Made by a program: the position numbers and the translations under genes. The notes under the pieces are model-generated. The model was not told where the DNA came from. It saw nothing but the letters and a program-made list of their open reading frames with translations, and did no database searches. 64,000 nt of DNA from Pseudomonas viridiflava (GTDB lineage Bacteria > Pseudomonadota > Gammaproteobacteria > Pseudomonadales > Pseudomonadaceae). Location: assembly GCF_900590885.1 (NCBI RefSeq), contig NZ_UUON01000051.1, positions 310,001 through 374,000 of the forward strand, given 5' to 3'. Below are positions 9,235-16,022 of the stretch, piece by piece. Within the stretch, counting starts at the first letter, position 1. Each line of letters starts with the position of its first letter.

Positions 9235-9785
9235 GGCTGGGCCTCGGTGGACTCTCCCTGACGCACCATCAGCTGGAATTCATTGTTGCCGCGTGCGCCT
9301 TCGGTTCGCACCTGTTGCAACCGCGTGGCGCGCGCACCTTCAGAGGCTTCCAGGCGGCGCATCAGTTGAGCGATGTCCTGGCTGGACTCGGCACTGCCGC
9401 TGATGCTCAGCGTGTCACCCTTGGCCACCACTTCATGCAAATGCACACCCTCGGGCACCGCCCGCGCCAACTGGTCCAGCAGTTGCGCACCGGATGAGCG
9501 GGAGTCGTGCAGGTCTTGCACGACCTTCATGCGTTGCGCCAATTGCTGGCTTTGCGCCTGCAGGTCGTCGATGGTCTTGATGCGCGCGTCCAGCACGCCG
9601 ATCTCCTGGCTCTGGTGCTCGTTACGCGTCACTTGCCGGTCAATCGCCTGGTCGATCACCTGGTCGGCCAGCCACACAGCCGCGAGCGCCACACCGGCGA
9701 ACGCCAGCAAAAACGCGAGGAAGTACTTGCGCCGCCGCTCTGCCAGCGCCTGGCGCCAAGGCAAAAGATTGATTCGTGTCTTCAA
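9231..9785 (-). CDS. pilN: Type IV pilus assembly protein PilN
   Basis: Inner-membrane PilN, which binds PilM through its cytoplasmic N-terminus and pairs with PilO in the periplasm. The 184-residue protein begins with the diagnostic RINLLPWRQ motif, followed by a membrane helix at about 17-38, a coiled coil and a ferredoxin-like domain. I chose the TTG at 9785: GAGGAG lies 6 bases before it, the TTG overlaps the pilM stop in TTGA, and the next residues match PilN starts in other pseudomonads. The frame continues upstream to 9998 only as a shadow of pilM. The PilM-binding NLLP motif is intact even though PilM is shortened. Confidence 0.88.
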   Translation of the reverse strand: MKTRINLLPWRQALAERRRKYFLAFLLAFAGVALAAVWLADQVIDQAIDRQVTRNEHQSQEIGVLDARIKTIDDLQAQSQQLAQRMKVVQDLHDSRSSGAQLLDQLARAVPEGVHLHEVVAKGDTLSISGSAESSQDIAQLMRRLEASEGARATRLQQVRTEGARGNNEFQLMVRQGESTEAQP

Positions 9786-10435
9786 GCGAAACTCCTCAGG
9801 GCCAACCCGCAAGCAACTCCCATCCCTTGGGCATCCACGGCCCACTGTGCACCATCGACGCGATGGCCCGGCGTGAAGCTGGCGAAATCCTGACCGCAAG
9901 CGCGCGCCAATGCAAACGCTTCGACGTCTATCACCTCTGGCACCAGCCCGGCCAGGGCCAAAACCGCCTCGCGGGCTTCCACCTGCGCCTTGAGGCAAGC
10001 CGCCAGCAATACCTGCACGCGCGCCGGGTCCTGGGGCGAGGGCCCTTGAACCTGGAAGTCGATGACCACGTCATCCAGTGGGTACGGAATGTACTGGTCT
10101 GCCTCCATCTGGATCATCCAGGTCATCTCGTCATCACAGAGCCCGGCCTCCAGCTCGATCAGCCGCGTGATCACCGATGGCCCGGCCACGGCGACGGCAG
10201 CCCCACGCGCTGAGGTGTGCAGCCGAGACACTGCAGCCCCAAGGGCGTGCCCGACACCCTCGAGATCCAATAAGGTGCCGTCGACCACCGCCTGGGTGGG
10301 CAGTACCTGCGTGGCATAACCTTGAATGGTGTAACCAGAAGCTGAACGGCCTACTTGGACCAACCGGATAGCCGTGTCATTGATGTCGACGCCCAGTAGG
10401 ACCTCGCCTTTTCGCCTGAAAAATCCCTTTCCCAT
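9782..10435 (-). CDS. pilM: PilM with internal deletion of the second actin-like lobe
   Basis: Cytoplasmic actin-like PilM, first gene of the pil operon. It has 217 residues against about 354 in P. aeruginosa. The N-terminal part is well conserved (LLGVDINDTAIRLVQV, ADQYIPYPLDDVVIDFQVQG, LLAACLK, VIDVEAFALAR up to about residue 170), and so is the extreme C-terminus (VACGLALRSFA). Some 135 residues between them, including the phosphate-2 motif and the adenosine-binding Gly-rich motif, are missing and replaced by a short unrelated linker. The ATG at 10435 follows AGGGAG with good spacing. PilN contact surfaces in the first lobe may survive, but normal ATP binding looks impossible. Confidence 0.8.
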   Translation of the reverse strand: MGKGFFRRKGEVLLGVDINDTAIRLVQVGRSASGYTIQGYATQVLPTQAVVDGTLLDLEGVGHALGAAVSRLHTSARGAAVAVAGPSVITRLIELEAGLCDDEMTWMIQMEADQYIPYPLDDVVIDFQVQGPSPQDPARVQVLLAACLKAQVEAREAVLALAGLVPEVIDVEAFALARACGQDFASFTPGHRVDGAQWAVDAQGMGVACGLALRSFA

Positions 10436-10652
10436 AAAACTCCCTAAAGCTTTACCTGTCATACCGCCTGATTGGCACTGGGCATCGTGCATTCGGTCGA
10501 CTTGTTTGAGCGGTGCGAATGACGCCCCAAGCCGAAAATGCTTTAATGCCCAGCGTTTTTCCCCGCTTTTTATCTACCGCCCGGGTTGATCCATCGTTTG
10601 CCATGCATGCCCCGACGCCTAACTCATTCTTTTCTCTGGAAATCCAAAAGCC

Positions 10653-13118
10653 TTGATTCGTCTGCTGAAGTTTTTCGGGTACTCCATTGTCGCGATCGTC
10701 TGCGGGTTGATGCTCGTGCTCAGCGGGGCCTACCTCTACCTTAGTCCGGGTTTGCCCTCCGTAGAGGCCCTGAGAAGCATCCAGTTGCAGATTCCTTTGC
10801 GGGTCTACAGCAGCGATGAAAAGCTGATCGCGGAGTTCGGCGAAATGCGCCGCACACCGATTCGTTTTGCCGACATTCCACCGAATTTCATCAGCGCCCT
10901 CTTGTCGGCCGAAGACGATAATTTTGCCAACCACTATGGCGTCGACCCCAGCAGCCTGGTGCGCGCGGCCACACAATTGGTAAAAAGCGGACACATTCAA
11001 TCCGGCGGCAGCACCATCACCATGCAGGTGGCGAAGAACTTCTTCCTCACCAGCGAGCGCAGTTTTTCGCGTAAAGCCACCGAGATTCTCCTGGCCCTGC
11101 AAATTGAACGCCAGTTGACCAAGGACGAGATCCTTGAGCTGTACGTCAACAAGATCTACCTGGGCAACCGCGCCTATGGGATCGAGGCGGCATCGCAGGT
11201 GTACTACGGCAAGTCGATTCGTGACGCGAGCCTGGCGCAGATGGCCATGATTGCCGGTCTGCCGAAGGCCCCGTCGCGCTTCAACCCCCTGGCCAACCCG
11301 GCGCGCAGCAAAGAGCGGCGCGACTGGATCCTGGGGCGCATGTACAAGCTGGGCAAGATCGACCAGGCCGCGTATGAAAGCGCGATCGCCGAACCGCTGA
11401 ACGCCAGCTACCACGTGCCGACGCCGGAAGTGAACGCGCCTTATATCGCCGAAATGGCCCGTGCCGAGATGGTCGGCCGTTATGGCAGCGAGGCTTACAC
11501 CGAAGGTTTCCGCGTAACCACGACGGTGCCGAGCGACTTGCAGGAAATCGCCAACACCTCGGTGCACTCCGGGCTGATTACCTACGACCAGCGCCATGGC
11601 TACCGTGGCCCTGAATCGCGCCTGCCAGGCAAGACCCTGAGCGCCTGGACCACCGAGCTGGGTAAACAGCGCGCAATCAGCGGCCTGGAGCCGGCCATCG
11701 TCACCCAGGTGAAGAAAGACGGCGTGCAGGTGCTGACCCGCACCGGCGAAGCGCATGTGGCCTGGGACAGCATGAAATGGGCGCGCCCGTTCCTGAACAC
11801 CAACAGCATGGGCGCGCTGCCCAAGCAGCCGTCTGATGTGGCGCAAGTCGGCGACCTGATCCGCGTACAACGCCTGCCAGACGACAGCCTCAAATTCAGC
11901 CAGGTGCCGCTGGCCCAGGGCGCCCTGGTCTCGCTGGACCCGCAGAACGGCGCAATCCGCGCCCTGGTGGGTGGCTTCGCTTTCGAGCAGAGCAACTACA
12001 ACCGCGCGACCCAGGCCAAGCGCCAACCAGGGTCGAGCTTCAAGCCGTTCATCTACAGTGCTGCGCTGGATAACGGCTACACCGCCGCCAGCCTGGTCAA
12101 CGACGCCCCAATCGTGTTCGTCGACGAGTACCTGGACAAGGTCTGGCGCCCGAAGAACGACACCAACACCTTCCTCGGCCCGATCCGCATCCGCGAGGCG
12201 CTGTACAAGTCGCGCAACCTGGTGTCGATCCGCTTGCTGCAGGCGATGGGCGTGGGCAAGACCATCGACTACATCACGCGCTTTGGCTTCAACAAGTCCG
12301 ATCTGCCGCCGAACCTGTCCCTGGCCCTGGGCACCGCGACCCTCACGCCAATGGAAATCGCCACCGGCTGGAGCACCTTTGCCAACGGCGGTTACAAGAT
12401 CGCGCCGTACCTGATCGACAAGATCGAAAGCCGCAACGGCGACACCCTGTTCACCGCCAACCCGCCACGGGTGCCGGGTGACGTGGTCAACGGCGTAGCG
12501 GCCACCGATGGCCTGGCCGCGCCGAGCCACGGCGGCATCACCATCGAGCCGACCCCAGGCACGACGCCGGCTGCCAACGCCGCAGCCCCAGGCGAACCGC
12601 AGGCGCCAGCCGTGGCCGAGCGCATCGTCGACGGCCGCACCACTTTTATCCTCAACAGCATCCTTGAAGATGTAATCAAGAAAGGCACCGGCCGCCGCGC
12701 ACTGGCCCTGGGCCGCGCGGATATCGCGGGCAAGACCGGTACCACCAACGAATCCAAGGATGCCTGGTTCTCCGGCTATAACGCCGACTACGTGACCACC
12801 GTGTGGACCGGCTACGACCAGCCGGAAAGCCTGGGCCGTCGCGAGTTCGGTGGCACCGTCGCGCTACCGATCTGGATGAGCTACATGGGCGGGGCGTTGA
12901 AAGACAAGCCGCTGCACACCCAGCCGGAGCCGGAAGGCATCCTCAGCCTGCGCATCGACCCGGTCAGTGGCCGTGCCGCATCGCCAAGCACGCCGAATGC
13001 GTACTTCGAGCTGTTCAAGAGCGAAGACACGCCGCCGTCGGTCAACGAGCTGGGCAATGGCGTTGCACCGGGCAGCCCGCTGCCGGCGGATGAGGCGGCG
13101 CCGATAGATTTGTTCTAA
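10653..13118 (+). CDS. ponA: Penicillin-binding protein 1A
   Basis: Bifunctional class A PBP that polymerises and cross-links peptidoglycan at the inner membrane. The 821 residues hold a membrane anchor (about 8-30), a GT51 transglycosylase domain (about 55-230, catalytic Glu87 in SAEDDNFANHYG), an OB-like insert, and the transpeptidase (about 425-750) with S461-S-F-K464, SRN and KTGTT. The start is a TTG at 10653 with only a weak ribosome site; MIRLLKFF-type N-termini are normal for Pseudomonas PonA. It diverges from pilM across a 217-base gap and is closed by a strong hairpin terminator. Confidence 0.95.
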   Translation: MIRLLKFFGYSIVAIVCGLMLVLSGAYLYLSPGLPSVEALRSIQLQIPLRVYSSDEKLIAEFGEMRRTPIRFADIPPNFISALLSAEDDNFANHYGVDPSSLVRAATQLVKSGHIQSGGSTITMQVAKNFFLTSERSFSRKATEILLALQIERQLTKDEILELYVNKIYLGNRAYGIEAASQVYYGKSIRDASLAQMAMIAGLPKAPSRFNPLANPARSKERRDWILGRMYKLGKIDQAAYESAIAEPLNASYHVPTPEVNAPYIAEMARAEMVGRYGSEAYTEGFRVTTTVPSDLQEIANTSVHSGLITYDQRHGYRGPESRLPGKTLSAWTTELGKQRAISGLEPAIVTQVKKDGVQVLTRTGEAHVAWDSMKWARPFLNTNSMGALPKQPSDVAQVGDLIRVQRLPDDSLKFSQVPLAQGALVSLDPQNGAIRALVGGFAFEQSNYNRATQAKRQPGSSFKPFIYSAALDNGYTAASLVNDAPIVFVDEYLDKVWRPKNDTNTFLGPIRIREALYKSRNLVSIRLLQAMGVGKTIDYITRFGFNKSDLPPNLSLALGTATLTPMEIATGWSTFANGGYKIAPYLIDKIESRNGDTLFTANPPRVPGDVVNGVAATDGLAAPSHGGITIEPTPGTTPAANAAAPGEPQAPAVAERIVDGRTTFILNSILEDVIKKGTGRRALALGRADIAGKTGTTNESKDAWFSGYNADYVTTVWTGYDQPESLGRREFGGTVALPIWMSYMGGALKDKPLHTQPEPEGILSLRIDPVSGRAASPSTPNAYFELFKSEDTPPSVNELGNGVAPGSPLPADEAAPIDLF

Positions 13119-13145
13119 ACAGACCTCAAGCCAAATGAGGTGCTA

Positions 13146-13192
13146 AATGTGGGAGGGGCGGTGCGACGATTCGACTTGCCCCCTCCCACATT
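13146..13192. repeat. REP hairpin, insert-bearing subtype
   Basis: AATGTGGGAGGGG pairs with CCCCTCCCACATT around a loop containing CGGTGCGACGATTCGA. The loop insert distinguishes it from the common GTGGGAGGGGGCTTGCCCCC repeats in this window. Lies 28 bases after ponA. Confidence 0.85.
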
Positions 13193-13228
13193 CAGACCTC
13201 CACAAGGCTCAAGTAAATCACCCGCCAC

Positions 13229-13264
13229 AAAAAAGCCCCGACTCGCGAGAGCCGGGGCTTTTTG
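13229..13264. terminator. Bidirectional intrinsic terminator between ponA and maeB
   Basis: AGCCCCG (13234-13240) pairs with CGGGGCT (13253-13259), extended by CTCGCGAG in the loop, and is flanked by an A-run on the left and a T-run on the right. It can therefore stop transcription of both convergent genes. Confidence 0.9.
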
Positions 13265-13282
13265 TTGGTGCGCTACAACGGC

Positions 13283-14551
13283 TTAGCCGTTGAACACATC
13301 ATCCACGCTTTGCAGCGGGTAGTGCTTCGGATACGGCAGGGTGGCCACACCGGTCTCGATGGCGGCTTTGGCCACGGCATCGGAAATCAGGGTGATCAGG
13401 CGCTTATCCATTGGTTTCGGAATGATGTACTCACGACCGAATGCCAGCGGTGCACCGCCGTAGGCGTCGCACACATCCTGAGGTACCGGCAGCTTGGCCA
13501 GTTCGCGCAGGGCGTTGGCGGCAGCGACTTTCATCTCTTCGTTGATGCGCTTGGCGCGAACGTCCAGGGCACCACGGAAGATGAACGGGAAGCCCAGCAC
13601 GTTGTTGACCTGGTTCGGGTAGTCCGAACGGCCGGTGGCCATGATCACGTCGCTGCGGGTGGCGTGAGCCAGCTCTGGCGAGATCTCCGGGTCCGGGTTG
13701 GAGCACGCGAACACGATCGGGTTGGCCGCCATGGACTTCAGGCCTTCGGCGCTCAGCAGGTTCGGGCCGGACAGACCGACGAACACGTCGGCACCGTTGA
13801 GGGCGTCAGCCAGGGTGCGCTTGTCGGTAGCGTGGGCAAACATCGCCTTGTACTGGTTCAGGTCGGTACGCTCGGACTGGACCACGCCCTTGCTGTCGAC
13901 CATGAAGATGTTTTCCAGCTTGGCGCCCATGCTCACCAGCAACTTCATGCAGGAGATGGCCGCAGCGCCAGCACCCAGGCAGACGATCTGTGCGTCGCCG
14001 AGGGTTTTGCCAGCGATTTCCAGGGCGTTGATCATGCCGGCGGCGGTAACGATCGCGGTGCCGTGCTGGTCATCGTGGAATACCGGGATGTCGCACTGCT
14101 CGATCAGGGCCTTTTCGATCTCGAAGCACTCAGGTGCCTTGATGTCTTCCAGGTTGATGCCACCGAAGGTGATGGAAATGCGCTTTACGGTGTCGATGAA
14201 AGCCTGCGGGCTCTCGGAATCGACTTCGATGTCGAAAACGTCGATGCCGGCAAAGCGCTTGAACAGCACGCCTTTACCTTCCATGACTGGCTTGGAAGCC
14301 AATGGGCCGAGGTTACCCAGGCCCAGAATCGCGGTGCCATCGGAAATCACTGCAACCAGGTTGCCTTTGCCGGTGTACTTGTACGCCAGTTCGGGGTCGC
14401 GCGCGATTTCACGTACGGGCTCGGCCACGCCAGGGCTGTAGGCCAGCGACAGATCGCGGGCGGTGGCGGTGGCTTTGGTGAGCTCTACACTCAGCTTTCC
14501 TGGACGAGGATGGGCATGATATTCGAGAGCGGCAGTTTTCAAATCAGACAT
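13283..14551 (-). CDS. maeB: Malic enzyme (oxaloacetate-decarboxylating), short form
   Basis: Decarboxylates malate to pyruvate with reduction of NAD(P) in the cytoplasm, supplying NADPH and pyruvate during growth on organic acids. The 422 residues show the malic N-terminal domain (AYSPGVAEPVREIA, YTGKGNLVAVISDGTAILGLGNLG), metal/substrate residues in EDIKAPECFEIE and VFHDDQHGTA, and the NAD(P) domain (VCLGAGAAAISC). The C-terminal phosphotransacetylase-like domain found in about 760-residue MaeB proteins is absent, as is usual in pseudomonads. NADP preference is inferred from the family. The 181-base gap to the nuclease gene upstream should hold its promoter. Confidence 0.93.
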   Translation of the reverse strand: MSDLKTAALEYHAHPRPGKLSVELTKATATARDLSLAYSPGVAEPVREIARDPELAYKYTGKGNLVAVISDGTAILGLGNLGPLASKPVMEGKGVLFKRFAGIDVFDIEVDSESPQAFIDTVKRISITFGGINLEDIKAPECFEIEKALIEQCDIPVFHDDQHGTAIVTAAGMINALEIAGKTLGDAQIVCLGAGAAAISCMKLLVSMGAKLENIFMVDSKGVVQSERTDLNQYKAMFAHATDKRTLADALNGADVFVGLSGPNLLSAEGLKSMAANPIVFACSNPDPEISPELAHATRSDVIMATGRSDYPNQVNNVLGFPFIFRGALDVRAKRINEEMKVAAANALRELAKLPVPQDVCDAYGGAPLAFGREYIIPKPMDKRLITLISDAVAKAAIETGVATLPYPKHYPLQSVDDVFNG

Positions 14552-14732
14552 ATCGGCATTCCGCTTTTACTGTTGGTCGACGGACCGCCGAGGATACGCG
14601 TGTCGTAAAGCCCCTACAAGACTGGTCAGTCACAGGTGTCAAGGGCCCGAAGCGACGTACTTTAGTCTAAAGCCACGGCGCGCAAGGGCTTGACTGTTCA
14701 CAATCGACTTAAAAAATGTCTACAATTTTTTC

Positions 14733-15545
14733 TTAATGCGTCGATTTGAGCATGCCGGGATCGGTCAATGGCAGCAGCCAGCGCGCCTGGCCGTTTTCCA
14801 AGCTGCCGCGCCGCGAGCGATCCTGCACCCAGCCACGCGCCTCGATTGTCTTGCCTTGCAGACCATTGAGCTGGGCGACATCGAATTGTCCGGCCAGATC
14901 GGGTGCAACCCGTAATACCAGTGAGCCGTGCAATTCGATCCAGATTCCACCGCGATTGCGTTCGATCTCGCTCACCCGGCCGCTGACCAGGGCAAACCCG
15001 GATTGCTTGAGCTGCGCCACGCTCTGCACCGGCGACTGCCGCCACACACCCAAACGTGCCGCGCGGGCGGTGTTTTCAGCAACCTGCTGGCAAGCCACAA
15101 GGTCGATATTCGGCGCGACACCGACCTGGAAACCCAGGCCCTCAGCCAGCAGCTGCGCTTCCAGGTTCTCACCATTAGCGCCATAGAGGTGAGCCAGGGT
15201 TCGGCCATAGCGGTCTTTGCGCTCACGCCCCGACACCAGGCCGACGCGACCGCCGCTGGCCGCCACCAAGGCCTGCAAACGCTGGCGGGCGGCGACCGCA
15301 TAAGGCTCGTCGACACGCCCCTTTTTACCGGTTTCCGGCGCATTGAGGCCGATCATGCGCACGCTGCGGCCATCCTTGAGGCGCACCGTGTCGCCATCCA
15401 CCACGCGCTGCACGTCTACCTGCAGCAGGGCGGCCGGTGCCGGACAATAAACCTGGGCCTGGGCCTGGGCGACGTTCAGCCAAATCCCAGGCACAAAAAA
15501 GGCGCCCACAAGGGACGCCTTCTTCAACAGCTGGCAAAAGCCCAT
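14733..15545 (-). CDS. Exported SNase-like (thermonuclease family) protein
   Basis: Staphylococcal-nuclease-fold protein of 270 residues. A signal peptide (about 1-29) precedes an SNase domain at about 41-170: VVDGDTVRL with Asp50/Asp52, VRMIGLNAPET with Arg63 and Glu71, and RKDRYGRTL with the second Arg. The position equivalent to the metal ligand Asp40 of S. aureus nuclease is Asn68, so calcium use may differ. A second OB-like domain (about 180-265) forms an unusually long C-terminal half. The start lies 14 bases after the rpmE stop, so the two are probably co-transcribed. Likely a periplasmic or secreted nuclease; the substrate is unknown. Confidence 0.85.
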   Translation of the reverse strand: MGFCQLLKKASLVGAFFVPGIWLNVAQAQAQVYCPAPAALLQVDVQRVVDGDTVRLKDGRSVRMIGLNAPETGKKGRVDEPYAVAARQRLQALVAASGGRVGLVSGRERKDRYGRTLAHLYGANGENLEAQLLAEGLGFQVGVAPNIDLVACQQVAENTARAARLGVWRQSPVQSVAQLKQSGFALVSGRVSEIERNRGGIWIELHGSLVLRVAPDLAGQFDVAQLNGLQGKTIEARGWVQDRSRRGSLENGQARWLLPLTDPGMLKSTH

Positions 15546-15559
15546 AAGGCTTTTGAGCC

Positions 15560-15793
15560 TTACTCTGCTGGAGTAGCAGCAGGCTTCTTGCCGAAAGCAC
15601 CAAAGCGATCTGCGAAGCGCTGTACGCGGCCGCCGGTGTCCAGAGTTTTCTGCTTACCGGTGTAGAACGGGTGGCACTCGTTGCATACGTCAGTACCCAG
15701 TGGCTTGCACAGGTTCGAACGAGTTTCGAACTTGTTGCCGCAGCTGCAGGTTACTTCGATAGTTTCGTACGCTGGATGGATATCGGCTTTCAT
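15560..15793 (-). CDS. rpmE: 50S ribosomal protein L31, zinc-ribbon type
   Basis: Large-subunit ribosomal protein of 77 residues beginning MKADIHPAYETIEV. Four Cys (CSCG at 16/18, CNEC at 37/40) form the zinc ribbon, so this is the zinc-containing paralogue. HPFYTGKQK is the family signature. The frame is open 18 codons further, but the ATG at 15793 follows GAGGAAG at a good distance. It diverges from priA. Confidence 0.96.
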   Translation of the reverse strand: MKADIHPAYETIEVTCSCGNKFETRSNLCKPLGTDVCNECHPFYTGKQKTLDTGGRVQRFADRFGAFGKKPAATPAE

Positions 15794-15812
15794 GGCACTT
15801 CCTCGGGCTAGC

Positions 15813-15847
15813 GTGCCGCCACTCGACACTATTGTCGAATACCGCAC
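15813..15847 (-). promoter_or_regulatory. Hairpin in rpmE 5' leader, possible L31 autoregulatory leader
   Basis: On the minus strand TCGACA-ATAG-TGTCGA (15838-15823) forms a perfect 6-bp stem, and GTGC/GCAC at the outer ends (15847-15844 with 15816-15813) can close a larger stem with an internal loop. It lies 20 bases before the rpmE ATG, between promoter and ribosome site. L31 leaders have been proposed in gammaproteobacteria; assigning this hairpin to that class is inference. Confidence 0.4.
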
Positions 15848-15862
15848 GTAATTAGGCCGCGG

Positions 15863-15890
15863 ATTCTACCAGACCTTTTTAATCGCGCAA
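15863..15890 (-). promoter_or_regulatory. Putative sigma-70 promoter of rpmE
   Basis: TTGCGC (15890-15885) and TAGAAT (15868-15863) on the minus strand with a 16-base, AT-rich spacer, about 70 bases before rpmE. This would place the start of the RNA just ahead of the leader hairpin. Confidence 0.45.
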
Positions 15891-16022
15891 GCGCTGGCTA
15901 CTGCCGATTCCGCCCATAAAGGCCCCTTTCATCAGAAAACTATCGGCTACCCCAAGCCTTGCCGCGTCTGCTAGGCTCCCGCCCCTGCGCCACCGCCTGC
16001 CTTTATAGATGAGACCCCTCGC

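Noticed and set aside
9786..9998. Upstream extension of the pilN frame to an ATG at 9998
   Set aside because: The extension is out-of-frame pilM sequence; the TTG at 9785 has a strong ribosome site and the family N-terminus.
10452..12530. 692-codon minus-strand frame opposite ponA
   Set aside because: Shadow frame; ponA has all catalytic motifs.
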